Assembly (NCBI GenBank): GCA_017979445.1
Contig: CM030705.1
Coordinates: forward strand, 11,570,679 to 11,634,678
Length of the DNA: 64,000 bases
Direction of reading: 5' to 3'
Source: Akebia trifoliata
Taxonomy: Eukaryota > Streptophyta > Magnoliopsida > Ranunculales > Lardizabalaceae
This document shows, in pieces, positions 1 through 10,400 of the stretch. The notes beneath the pieces are model-generated. The model ran no database searches, was not told the DNA's origin, and saw nothing but the letters and a program-made list of their open reading frames with translations. Position numbers and translations under genes: made by a program. The first letter of the stretch is position 1; every line of letters starts with the position of its first letter.

Positions 1-91
1 GGCATAAAATCGAGTTCGAATCCCCAAAAACTGGAAATTCAAACAGTGTAGGAGCAATCGAATCCCTAAACCAGACGTCCAACCCCAGCAT
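1..91 (-). CDS. Possible 5' end of a gene leaving the left edge
   Basis: On the minus strand an ATG at 91-89 opens a frame that stays open for 30 codons to the window edge, beginning MLGLDVWFRDSIAPTLFEFP. Behind it, 92-180 looks like a 5' leader: it contains an AAACCCTA telo-box-like motif (read on the minus strand, near 145) and pyrimidine-rich sequence. The GC-richer stretch further upstream carries a TGGGGCCCAT site. I do not recognise the peptide and no family can be named. The call rests on the leader-like and promoter-like context and the open frame; 30 codons could be open by chance. Confidence 0.3.
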   Translation of the reverse strand, partial: MLGLDVWFRDSIAPTLFEFPVFGDSNSILC

Positions 92-179
92 TGTCGCAAT
101 CAATTGCAGAGAAGGAGACGCGAACAAAGGGATTGAATTTCTAGGGTTTTGAGGGGTCTCGAAGACATGAGATTATAGG

Positions 180-560
180 AAGAAAGAGGCTTGAAGAATA
201 CAAGAGAATCGAATAAAAATTAGTGTTTTTGGAGAACAAATAGATGGATTCTGCTTCGCTTCCATCGACGCACTACTAACCAACTGTATTTTATTCGTGT
301 CGGTTTCTTTAACTCCCACGAAATTATTTCGGTTTGAATGGAACGGTATCGGCGTAGTCTACAGTGCGCTAGTGCGGCGCACGATTTTAACTGGTACGAC
401 ATACTTCTCTCACTACTTTACTTTCCTGGCCGCATAGCCGCATAGGCTTGGTTGTGTATCGCGAGGCCTAGCGCACGTTAGAGATGAGGCGTGAGTTAAG
501 TGGGGCCCATTATCTTGCAAGTTCGGGTGGCATGAAAGAGAACCGTTAAAAATTAGTTTA
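180..560. promoter_or_regulatory. CpG-richer promoter-like region with a site II element
   Basis: This stretch is clearly richer in G, C and CG dinucleotides than the flanking DNA. It contains TGGGGCCCAT at 501-510, the core of the site II/TCP-binding element common in plant housekeeping promoters. It lies upstream of the possible minus-strand gene at the left edge. Assignment as that gene's promoter is inference. Confidence 0.35.
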
Positions 561-1449
561 TCTCGCTAGGTTTTTTGGGGATCGACGTGGCAAAGAGTCT
601 TGATATTATACTTCAGAGAGCTGGTTAGCTATCCAACTTCACTTTTTTTTTTTTTCTATTGATCTTAATATATCACATTTTTTAGCCCACTAAGCTATCC
701 ATGTTTGTGCCACATTTTTATGAAACTATATATAAAGAAAATAAGCTTGTTTGGGCTTGAAAAATACTTAAATCAAACGGCTAAAAATCACCAATCAAGA
801 TGAATTTTGGTGCTTGAGGTCCACCCAGATAGCGTCCAACATTTGTGGTCCACTGGGCTCAGAAGAATATGCCACACGGCACTAGAATGAATTGTGAAGT
901 TGGGCATCTATCCAAACCCTCTGGAGTACTGGATCCCCACTAGAAACAAGCTTTTATAAATTTAGCTTTTGTCATCCTATAGTCCTCTCATCTCAAAAGA
1001 GATGCACCAATCAGATGATCTCAACCATCCGATTGATTGACTTCTATGCGGACTGATGTCGGAAAGATGATCGGTTGATCAAATGGCTTGGGTCATTCAA
1101 TTGGACGGATAGGAACGAATATCATCTTATTTGTCTTTGACCAACAAATTAGAGATCAGTAATGTACGAAGGAAATGCTTTCTTGACATAGAATTTTATT
1201 GAAAATGAGATTTTTGGGATGGGAGAATATTCGAATGGAACATGGAATAAATCCTATTCTCAAAGAAAACTTTCTAATTCTAGTTGTACATTTGCAAAGT
1301 TTTGCATTGTAACTTTTATGTCACAAAATTTTGTAAAACTTCTGCAACGATTTTAATCTCTCAAAGTGTGCGAGAATTCTTTAAGAAAAATGTAAAACAA
1401 TTTTTTTGGAACATCAACCAAGCATCGAAAGGCTACAAAGCTTTGTTCT
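561..1449. other. Intergenic, no feature recognised
   Basis: AT-rich sequence with stops in all frames. I see no gene, long inverted repeat or LTR end here. Confidence 0.5.
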
Positions 1450-1451
1450 AT

Positions 1452-1700
1452 GACTAATGGCAATTTCAGGTCAATAAGTGATTAATGCTCGTACATCATG
1501 AGTTTGATACTTAGTACGAGCTTTAAATCCTTAGGGGCCACCCATGCGGGCACACCCTCACTTATCCGGTGTGTGTGATGTGCGGGCGTTGCACGTGCCC
1601 TGAGACTAGTCATTGGACAAGACCATGGTCTATGGATTGGACAAAGCCTAGGTACAACCTGGTCCATTATTCTACAGGGAAACCTGGTTATCAAAAAAAA
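1452..1700 (+). mobile_element. Probable tRNA-derived SINE
   Basis: A head with box-A-like (GGCAATTTCAGGTCAATAAG) and box-B-like (GAGTTTGATACTTAG) blocks is followed by a GC-rich body unlike its surroundings and a run of A at about 1692-1701. This order (RNA polymerase III promoter, body, A tail) is that of plant SINEs. I found no convincing target-site duplication. Confidence 0.45.
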
Positions 1701-1958
1701 AACTTATAACCATTTGTAAGCACAGAAAGATCAATGGAGAGACATCCAACTAATGGACCAAGTGATATCTAGAAATGTTTTCTGAAGATCCTAGAGAGGT
1801 ACGTGTAGGGACAAAAAACTATACTTATTTAAAAATGAAACATGTGTCATCTCAAAATAAACATTATTATTCGAGTACCCTGATATGTAAAATTAAGATT
1901 AGTTGTTTTTGACTTTGGCATTAAAGTAAAATTATCAAGTATCCTACCAACGAGATAG

Positions 1959-2485
1959 GAGTGCAATTTGGTTCGATTTAAATCGAGAATCCAACCAAAT
2001 TGATAGCTTTGGGGTGGTTTGATTCGATTTGGAACAAATTGCGATTCGATTTCGGATTATGAAAATGGAGAACCAATCAATTTGGTTCGGTTCTCGGATC
2101 ACACTTGTATAGAATCGAACCCCTGTGCAATAAATAAATATATATGTACATACTAATTATTATGAATTATTTTAAGAGTTACGACATAGATTAGAGATCT
2201 TTTATAGATAAACTAAAGACTTTTACGGATAGATTAATGATTTGTTGTTTAAAATTTTATGTTTATCTTATGTTTGTTTTTTCATTAAAACATATTACTT
2301 ACAATTTATAGAATATTGATAACCCGTAGAATCAAACCGAACCAAATCAACTTTAGTTCGATTTCGGTTAATTTGGTTCCAATGGAATTTGGTTTGATTC
2401 TGATTCTTATTTAGTGGAACCGACCTATATCGATTCAATTCCAATTTAACCCCAAACCGAATCAAAGTGAATCAAGTTGCACTCT
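1959..2485. mobile_element. MITE-like element with GAGTGCAA termini
   Basis: The ends are inverted repeats: GGAGTGCAATTTGGTTCGAT on the left, and on the right a reverse complement beginning AGAGTGCAACTTGATTC. The interior is rich in degenerate AATCGAACCAAATTG motifs and has no coding potential. I did not find a clean target-site duplication. Confidence 0.55.
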
Positions 2486-2658
2486 AAAAGAGATTACAAG
2501 GGCTAGCAGTGGTGTAATTCTTATCCCATATCTCATCATAGCATGAGAGAAACAAAATTTTCACTCACAATTATCATTTTTTATTCTAAGAGATACTTTT
2601 CACTTATTTTATGTTATCTAGATCAATATCTTCTATTAAAGAGTATGTCTTCAATGAT

Positions 2659-2782
2659 AGACACAGGGAGACATCTTGACGTTATGGCGCACGCATGCTC
2701 ATAAATGCATTTTCTTCGAGATACGAGTAAAATTCATCTATGGACATGCGTGCGCCACCATGTCAAGATGTCTCCCGTGTGT
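2659..2782. mobile_element. Foldback MITE (perfect-stem type)
   Basis: The arms ACAGGGAGACATCTTGAC and GTCAAGATGTCTCCCGTGT are reverse complements. They are followed inward by a second paired block (GGCGCACGCATG / CATGCGTGCGCC), so the whole element folds into one hairpin with a short AT-rich loop. The central GATACGAGTAAAA motif is shared with the elements near 20.4 and 60.4 kb. Confidence 0.65.
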
Positions 2783-3350
2783 TCCCAGTAAGGTCACTCT
2801 AGCCCGACTTTTTTATTATTATTTTATATTACTCTTTTAGATCTTCAACCTGTTGTAACACACTATTAATCAATGTCATCATTGTCATGATTTGTAGTAC
2901 ATGAAAATATGTATGATTGGCCAAACATAATAAGTGTGGTGGCGGGACTCCCAAACTTTGCGATCATTCAATCTCTCCAAATGTATAATATATCATGGAC
3001 ATGTTTTTATGATCATTTGAGTTACCCCTGTAATTTTCATGTGCTTTGACTTTTGTCTTCTCTAATAGACTAATGGAAATTATCTAAAAGTCCTCGTCTT
3101 CAAGGTGTAACAAAAATCTTTTTTTTTCTTATATTCTAGAATCAGTCTTGGGTGAAATCTTTTACATTACTATTCTACTTGAAGATTCTATCTACGTTAA
3201 CCTTCAAACCTCACGAATAAGATGAGATTTAAAAAGTTGATGATTATGGAATTTTGGAACAAGGTGAAAACACGGGGTATCTCAAATATTCACAAAAACA
3301 TTGATGGATGCAGATCATCTTGTATCGATTTCACTCCAACCTAAAATATA

Positions 3351-3384
<34 letters not shown>

Positions 3385-3796
3385 ACTTTAAAAAAATTTA
3401 TATCCAATCCAAGGGAATTTTACACGAAAACTAAAGATAAATAACCCATCATTAGCATCAACTCTTAAAATTTTTATATCAAACCTATCATTAGCGAAAG
3501 TTCCTATAATTTTTTACTCTACTTATAGACAATGAAGCTTTGAAAGTTGGATCTAGAGTTTATGAAACTTTGGTATTGTGGCTCCTCTATGATTTTCAAG
3601 AAGAAGAAGAAGAAAAAGAAATGAGTGTAACTTTTTTTTGGAGTGCATTCATACTAGTGGAGTGCATGTGAATTTTTTTTTTTTTTTTTGAGTGATGATG
3701 TGCAATCATATTTGGCGATCTACAACTAATCGATCTCAAATCTGAATCACCAAAAAAAGCAAAGAACGTGATATGCATAATATAAGGTAAAATTAT
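2783..3796. repeat. Intergenic DNA with a (TA)n microsatellite
   Basis: The one clear feature is a TA dinucleotide run at about 3353-3381. The rest is AT-rich, with homopolymer runs and no gene that I can support. Confidence 0.6.
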
Positions 3797-4188
3797 GTGT
3801 GACTTAGATGTACATTGGAGGACCAAGAAAATTACCTAAATACCCTCATCTTCAACCTCTAATTAAAATTCCTTGGATTTTTTCTTCTCCGGAGATACTG
3901 TTATGTCACCTCCAATCTCTTGAATCTCCACGACAAATTATTTCAATGATTTTTCTACCTAAAATTTCATTTTCTATTTATTCCCAAAAATTCCCTCTAC
4001 CCTTGACTGAAAAAATCTTACAGTCAAAATCAGAGAAAAAAAATCTAGCCAAGGTCGAAGATGAGGGTATTTAGGTCATTTTTGTTAGGTTTTGAAGTGG
4101 AACGTAGTCAAGGGGGTATACCTTCAATTTGAAAACACATTGGGGCAGGTCAAATATTCAGCGTGGAGGAGGTATGTGTAAATCACCT
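3797..4188. mobile_element. MITE of the GGTGATTTA...TAAATCACC family
   Basis: The left end reads GTGACTTAGATGTACATTGG and the right end reads ATGTGTAAATCACC, an imperfect inverted pair. A near-terminal CAAATATTC block is also present. A related and better-preserved element lies at 40766-41168, and right ends of the same family are recognisable near 37650 and 53230. There is no coding capacity. Confidence 0.55.
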
Positions 4189-4210
4189 TAAAAATATGAG
4201 TCCGACTAGC

Positions 4211-4375
4211 CTTACTAACCTAGTGAGGAAAAAAGACCTTCCTAAGCCTCGTCCACAGTAAAAAATATCTCAAGATTCATAAAAAAATCTCCACTTCTTG
4301 ATTTACGCATCTCGAGGTCTTTTAATCTGTGGATGAGGCTTAGTAAGGCCTTTTTTTCCTCACTATCTTAGTAAG
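4211..4375. mobile_element. Foldback element, ~50-bp arms
   Basis: The left arm (4211-4256, from CTTACTAACCTAGTGAGG) and the right arm (about 4328-4375, ending CCTCACTATCTTAGTAAG) are reverse complements with few mismatches. They enclose about 70 bp of AT-rich spacer. The structure is that of a MITE or foldback element. Confidence 0.65.
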
Positions 4376-5400
4376 AAAAGGGTTTCTCTAAAAGTATACA
4401 TCATCGAAATGCCACGTGGCACAAAAGGCGATCTGGAGTTGGTGTTCCTCTATTCGAAGTGGTAGGGCTCAAGTGGGTCCCACCCAAATAAGAGGCCCGT
4501 GACTTCCTCGATAAAGGTCTTTGCTTTCAAGCTTCACAAGTAGACAACAGCCCAGAAGACACTCCAGACAGGTTGAAATCTGGCAAATATTCATTAAATT
4601 GTCCAAAATACCCTTCATTTTAATTTAATTTCCAACTTAGCTTTCACCATTTTAGGTAGGAAAAAAGAAAAAAAAAACCAAAATAATTTCAATTATCTTT
4701 ATAAAATTTCTTGATTAGTTTACATGAAGCATCTGCTCACCATTAAAACAGAATTTTTTTTTTAGCTCAGTGTGATTTTTCTTGTATCACAATTTATAAC
4801 TAAAAAAAATGAATTAGCAAATCAAATACAAGTATTTGTTATTAATCTTTTTTTTTTTTTGAAAAACTTATATTGAATGTTATAACCTTTCGATACTATT
4901 AGACATCGTAAATGGTACAATCCTAACCAAGCTTGAAAATTTTAATCCAAATCCGATCCACCTAATGGTCTAATTGGCCCGAATAAAAGTACTTCTGAGC
5001 AAACCCCACCCCATTAAAACCCTAGGTACCATGGTTTTAAAGTTGCATTTGAGTTTTAATCAAGTAGATTTTTTGAAGGTCGACAATGTGCAATGGAATT
5101 TGATCGTGTTATTCAACTTGGTTGAATTTTTAGTAGACTTCTGCTTTTATTTTGTATTAATATCAAACCAAAAGAGTAATTCAAAAATCCTTTTGACATG
5201 TAATTTTAGGATTTTCTTATATATACATACTACTAAGGTTTGTCTCATGCCATACGTTGTGGGCATCCTCTTTGGAGTTAAGGAGTAGAAAAGAAAATGT
5301 AATAAATAAAATTTGAGGAGTATTCTTAAAAAAATGAGTAGAAGATAAAAGAGAGCAAAGTTGGAGGAATATTCTAAAAAGAAATGTGATAAATTAACGG
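4376..5400. other. Intergenic, no gene supported
   Basis: AT-rich with homopolymer runs. The longest open stretch (4974-5288, +) has no recognisable motif and a composition like the surrounding noncoding DNA, so it is not called. Confidence 0.5.
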
Positions 5401-5542
5401 GGTAAATAATATGCGGTCAATACACGATTGATGTGGCAAGGGCACATAATCATAGAAATTTTTTTTTGAGATACACAAGGAAAAAGATTTACGGTTCCCT
5501 ACCCTGCCACGTTAACCGTTTATTGACAACGTAATATTTACC
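5401..5542. mobile_element. Foldback MITE, GATACACAAGGA family
   Basis: The ends GGTAAATAATATGCGGTCAA and its counterpart TTGACAACGTAATATTTACC are reverse complements. Inner arms pair TGATGTGGCA with TGCCACG. The centre carries the family motif GAGATACACAAGGAAAAAG flanked by pairing A/T tracts. A second copy with the same GGTAAAT ends lies at 53645-53797. Confidence 0.65.
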
Positions 5543-5625
5543 ATGTCAATTTATCATTAGTTTTCTTAAAAAGGGGAGTAGAGAAAATACAATAAAGTTG
5601 AAATTTATCATCAAGATTCATAGAA

Positions 5626-6089
5626 GGATTTGTTGGGCTTTGTGGAGCCTAGTTATGTTTGATCCAGTTGACGATCCGAATAATGTTTGCGTGGTATTTT
5701 GGTAGGATATTTTCTTAGACTTAGGTCCATGGAGTGGCCCAAGCCGGAGCGCTCATGGATAAGCCTCTTGGGGGCCCAGGGGGCAACGCTTCCGGGAAAA
5801 TTTTTTAGGCCCGTTTTGTAACCCATTGTGTATCTTGTGCGCAGTATATAGAAGTCATTTTTGGTGATTAGGGTTTTTTAAGGTTTTGGTTGTCGTCTTT
5901 GAGACTTGAGCCGCACTTTGTAATTCTTCTAAAAAATAGTGAAATCTTTGCAACTCCGTGGACGTAGGCAAATTGTCGAATCACGTAAATATTGTCTTGT
6001 GCGTGGGATTGTTTTCTTTTCGATGTATATTTTTTTCTATTTTTATTTCTCACAGGTTGAGAATTTTGGGTTGAATTCCTTACAGGATT
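5626..6089 (+). mobile_element. Solo LTR (copia-like) with 5-bp TSD GGATT
   Basis: The LTR runs from TGTTGGGCTT (5631) to CCTTACA (6084) and is bordered on both sides by GGATT (5626-5630 and 6085-6089), a perfect 5-bp target-site duplication. Near the 3' end it contains CTCCGTGGACGTAGG, a block also present in the copia LTR at 34804-35159. That suggests a related element and a plus orientation. No internal retroelement sequence flanks it, so it is a solo LTR of 454 bp. Confidence 0.8.
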
Positions 6090-7485
6090 AAATCCCAACC
6101 TCTCATTATCGGAGATAAAGAGAGTAGGGTCCACCATCCTATTTTATTTTATGGATATATATATTTTAATTTGTGATTAGTTGACTCATGAAAAATCACG
6201 AAACCAAAACCATCAAAACACAAAATCCAACCATCAAGATTATCCTATGGACATGTGAGATTTTAGGGATCATGTTTTATCTTAATAGTTGGGTTTTTTT
6301 TTTCTTTTAATGAGGTAACCAGATCGCAATCATATTAATTGTGATTCATCTAATCAATTTGTTAGTTAATGAGTGAACTAAACAATATAACCTTTAGCAG
6401 AGACTCAACAATCCAAACACTCATTATAATAATTATTTTTATTATTTTAAGCTCAATTAGTAGAAGCTACAATTATAATCTCGTTTTATATCAATTATAA
6501 ATATTTAAAATTTAATATATCTATATAATAAAACAAGACGGTTTGACTTCCCAATGTTTATAACCCCACAAAATGGTGCTAAATTCAATTTGACACGCAA
6601 TCGATAACAAAATTTTTACGATTGTTTTTTCTCTTCATCCCCTTTTCAAGATCCTTCCAATGTAACGTTTTTACTATTTATTTATTTATTTTTTCTCTTC
6701 TCCTATTTTTCAAGAATATACTTATGATTTCCTTGTCTCTTTTAGTCTTTTTTCAAGAATATCACTTTAATTTTATATATTGTCTTTCTAATTCTCCCCC
6801 TTTTCAATAATACCTTTCTAACGTTATTTATTTTCTCTTCTACTCTCTTAACCCCATCCAAAGAAGATGCCTGTGCCCATGTCTGTATGCAAGGTTAAAC
6901 TTTAATATCTAATACAATTCATTTAAGAATCGTGCTAAACTGACTAAAAACAAGACACTCATTAACATGGCAGTGTGCATAGAATCATAGATTTTTTCCT
7001 TGAGATACACAAGGAAAATCAATGGTCCTAACCACACTTTTATGTTAGTGAACGCTTTTTTTTTAAGTCAATTTAATATTTTTTTCATTTAAATTTGGAC
7101 TTTACTAATCTCAACCCATAGTTGAGGCTCTCTATCAATATGGTCATTGGTATTTGAGGATAAAAAAGGGTAAATTTTCTAGAAATTAGTTCCAAGAGAC
7201 ACATTGTCTTAAAGGACATATTTCTCTTGAGAATACCTTGACGGTGTCTCAACTTCATCGGTCCTTAAAATTTTTAAAAATCTGATCAATTTATCATTCA
7301 TTTCGTTATTACCACAAATATTTCAGGGTATTTTCGTCAATAGACCCAAATGTGTCCAAGAGAGCAAGTCTGTTACTAAAGAAGAACTCGCTGATGTGAC
7401 GTTCAAATTCACGGGTCAGTTGCTGTTAAATCTGGTTAGATCTCATCACTCTCTATCTCTCTCTTTCTCTGTTCTTCCCATCCAA
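6090..7485. other. Intergenic and 5' region of the next gene
   Basis: AT-rich, without a recognisable gene. At about 6955-7040 there is a small partial foldback with the GAGATACACAAGGA motif. The last ~100 bases before 7486 are pyrimidine-rich (CTCTCTATCTCTCTCTTTCTC), like a 5' leader. Confidence 0.45.
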
Positions 7486-10400
7486 ATGACGGTCTATCCA
7501 TGCGAAGAGGTGCGATTTCTCGTTTTCTTTGATTGTTGTTTCTCTGTTTTAGCTGTTATATTCGAATATAACCACTGTTGTTGTTGTTGTTAATTTGAAT
7601 TTAGGTTTTTAATTGAGTTTGAGTAAGTAAAGAGGATGCATTGAAGCTATGTTGTTTGCTAAAACTGTGTTGAGGGTGAAATTTACTGAGAACAATCATG
7701 TTAAGTTGCTTCATCATAGTTTTGATACAGGTGACAGGTCCATAAAGCCTTCTTTAGGAATTTTTTTAAAGTTATCTTAGATGCTTTATAGTTTATGTGA
7801 GGTTTTTTTTTTTCTTTTGTTGGTTAGGAACCCATTTTAATTGCTAGGATTTAGATTAGATTTTTGATTAAACAAGGATTTTTGGTTATTGGAATTAATT
7901 ATGATACGTTGGGGTAATCTTTCCTTTATCTCTGGAATGTGGTCATAAATGAGAGTTTAAGGATTTAGAAGTCAATTAGGAGGGTTTTCCCCCCTTGAAG
8001 TGGCAAATATGTAATGAGGTTGCACTTGCCCCCATTAAAGTGGTCATATCAATGAAATATGGAATATTTACAAAAACGTGATCAACTTTTAACAAATTTA
8101 CGATTCCGGCTCACTGTTCATTTTAATTTCCAAAATGTGAACGGTAACGAATTCAGAGGTTTAAAGTGACAATTTCACAGGTTTAACGTGACTATCTCGC
8201 AGGTTTCACTATTTTTAGCGAGATAGTCACTTTAAGACCTCTGAATTTGTTACCGTTCACGTTTTTGTAATTAAAATGAACAGTGAGCCGGAATCGTAAA
8301 TTCGTCAAATTCAGCTCACGAAAAGGTAATTCATAAATTCGTCAAATTCAGCTCACGAAATGGTAATTCACCTATGAAATATATCAGTTTCTTTAATTTA
8401 TCCATCAATGGTTTGGATTCGAAGGCTAGGGGGGATTTCATTGCTTTACCCTTCCTGTTGAATAGACTAATAGGCATGAATCTCTAACAGAAATTTCTGA
8501 ACTTTTATGGAGAATAGTATCACTTTTTGTTCACTTGAGGATTTGAAGAGTGCAAAGACTTGAAGAACAAATCATCAAATTTTCAAATTTCAACCTTGAG
8601 GACAAGGTTCTTCAAATAGTGGTGTAATGTTAGTAACATGATTGGTAATTACCTTTAGATGTATTTAGCCAACTCCAGATCTTTAGGATAAGGCTTCGAT
8701 GATGATGGTGAGATGTGTGTGATTAGATGAAGCTTTTTAGTGATATGGACTGATTAGGATATTATCTTATCTATTGGGAACTTTTTTTTTGCTTATCGAG
8801 GGTATTCCCACCCTTCAGGTGAGACTAATCCCATGGTCACATGCATCGCCACCTCAGAAAGTCCTACGTACAACTGGTTGGGTTGAGGGCCAACCGGACC
8901 CTAGAGGGTGGCCCCAAGGAATTCATAGCTTCGTGGGGTTTCAACACTTGACCTACCCTTCTGAGGAGCTTATCAAGGCTCAGCTTGCCACTAGGCCAAC
9001 CCCTTGGTGTTTGTTTATGGGAACTTGGATATAAATAAAGGTTTAGAAATTTAAGCCAGGGGAAGAAATATGTGGGGGAAGTGCATTAGGAGGTTTTGTG
9101 TGCTTGAGGTCACCCCTTCAAAGTTTTCATAACTATGAAATATTAGTTCTTCTTTTTTATGTTTCATTTTTCAGGTCCATAACGTGTTTTGCACCAAACT
9201 TCTTCTCTTGAAAGCTTTTTCATGAAGTTCTTTTGTGTTGTTTTTTTGAGTTCCTGGTTTCAAAATTTGTCCGATCATAATCAAATAACCTGCCCAAGTG
9301 AAGAAATACATGAGAGAAGTCCATTAGGAATTTTTTCCCCTTGAAGAGACAAGATGTAAAGAGAACCACCCCCACCGAAGTGGTCGCTGTGTCAATAAAA
9401 TATTAGTTTTGCAAATGTTTTATGTCCCTGGTGTCAATAAAGTTCTTTTTTGTGTGTTTTTTTAAATTATCAAGAAGCATATATTTTTTTGATAAATCAG
9501 GTTTATAAAATATTTGCACTGAAACTTTTTCTCTCAAAAGCTTTTTCATGAAAAAGTTCTCTTTTGTGTTTTTTAGAGTTCTTGGTTAAAAAACTTGACT
9601 GATCGAGAATTGGATAACCCAATTGAAGTTGTATCCAGATCCAAGTGAGTTAGAAATTCAGAATTGCAACGGGGATCAGCCAATGCATAATATCAGCTGA
9701 ATTGGATCGTTGAAGTAGACTTTAATTGTGTAAAATAGAACGACGTCAACAATTTCACCCAGTTAGTGTGAGAACAGATGTGCTCATAGATCTGATATTT
9801 GGTCATTTTGGCTTCCAACTTACTTGATTTATTCAACCAAATTTGAAGAATGCTTGGATATACAGAAAAAAGTTGTGTCCATTCTTTATATTAGGATTTT
9901 ATTGACTAATTGATATATATTTTTCTCTTTCTAGACAACGATTTGTATTTATGAAAGAAGAGAAGTCATGAAAAAAAATATATAATTGGTGTAGTGAGTT
10001 TCTTGGTTAATTTTTACATTTTTTACGAAATTAGCAATTCAAATTGAGGGGTAAACATTGCCTTAGACTTTCTATCATTTTTATTTGTGCAAGATGCAAG
10101 GCACAGATGTCTACAAGATTTCGGTTGTAACTGAGAAAGAGACTACCAATCCACAATGTCCAACAATGCTTGCTTTCTTAAGCTTCTTAGAAGTACCCAC
10201 ACCAACTGAAAACCAGATCTTCATGGATGCCCATCAGAATTGCAAAAACTTCACCGTTTTGCAAATAGAAAGTGCAGATAGATGTCCCCCAGGTGGAACG
10301 GATATAAAGACCGAGAAGGAAACTTTTGAAACTCATAACACCGGCAAAAGGACTCTCACAAGTTCAATCAAATCTCACGGTGCACTAACTGTATGTCATT

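Noticed and set aside
8774..9034. Plus-strand open frame of 86 codons
   Set aside because: It lies wholly within the antisense SINE, and the open frame results from that element's GC-rich body.
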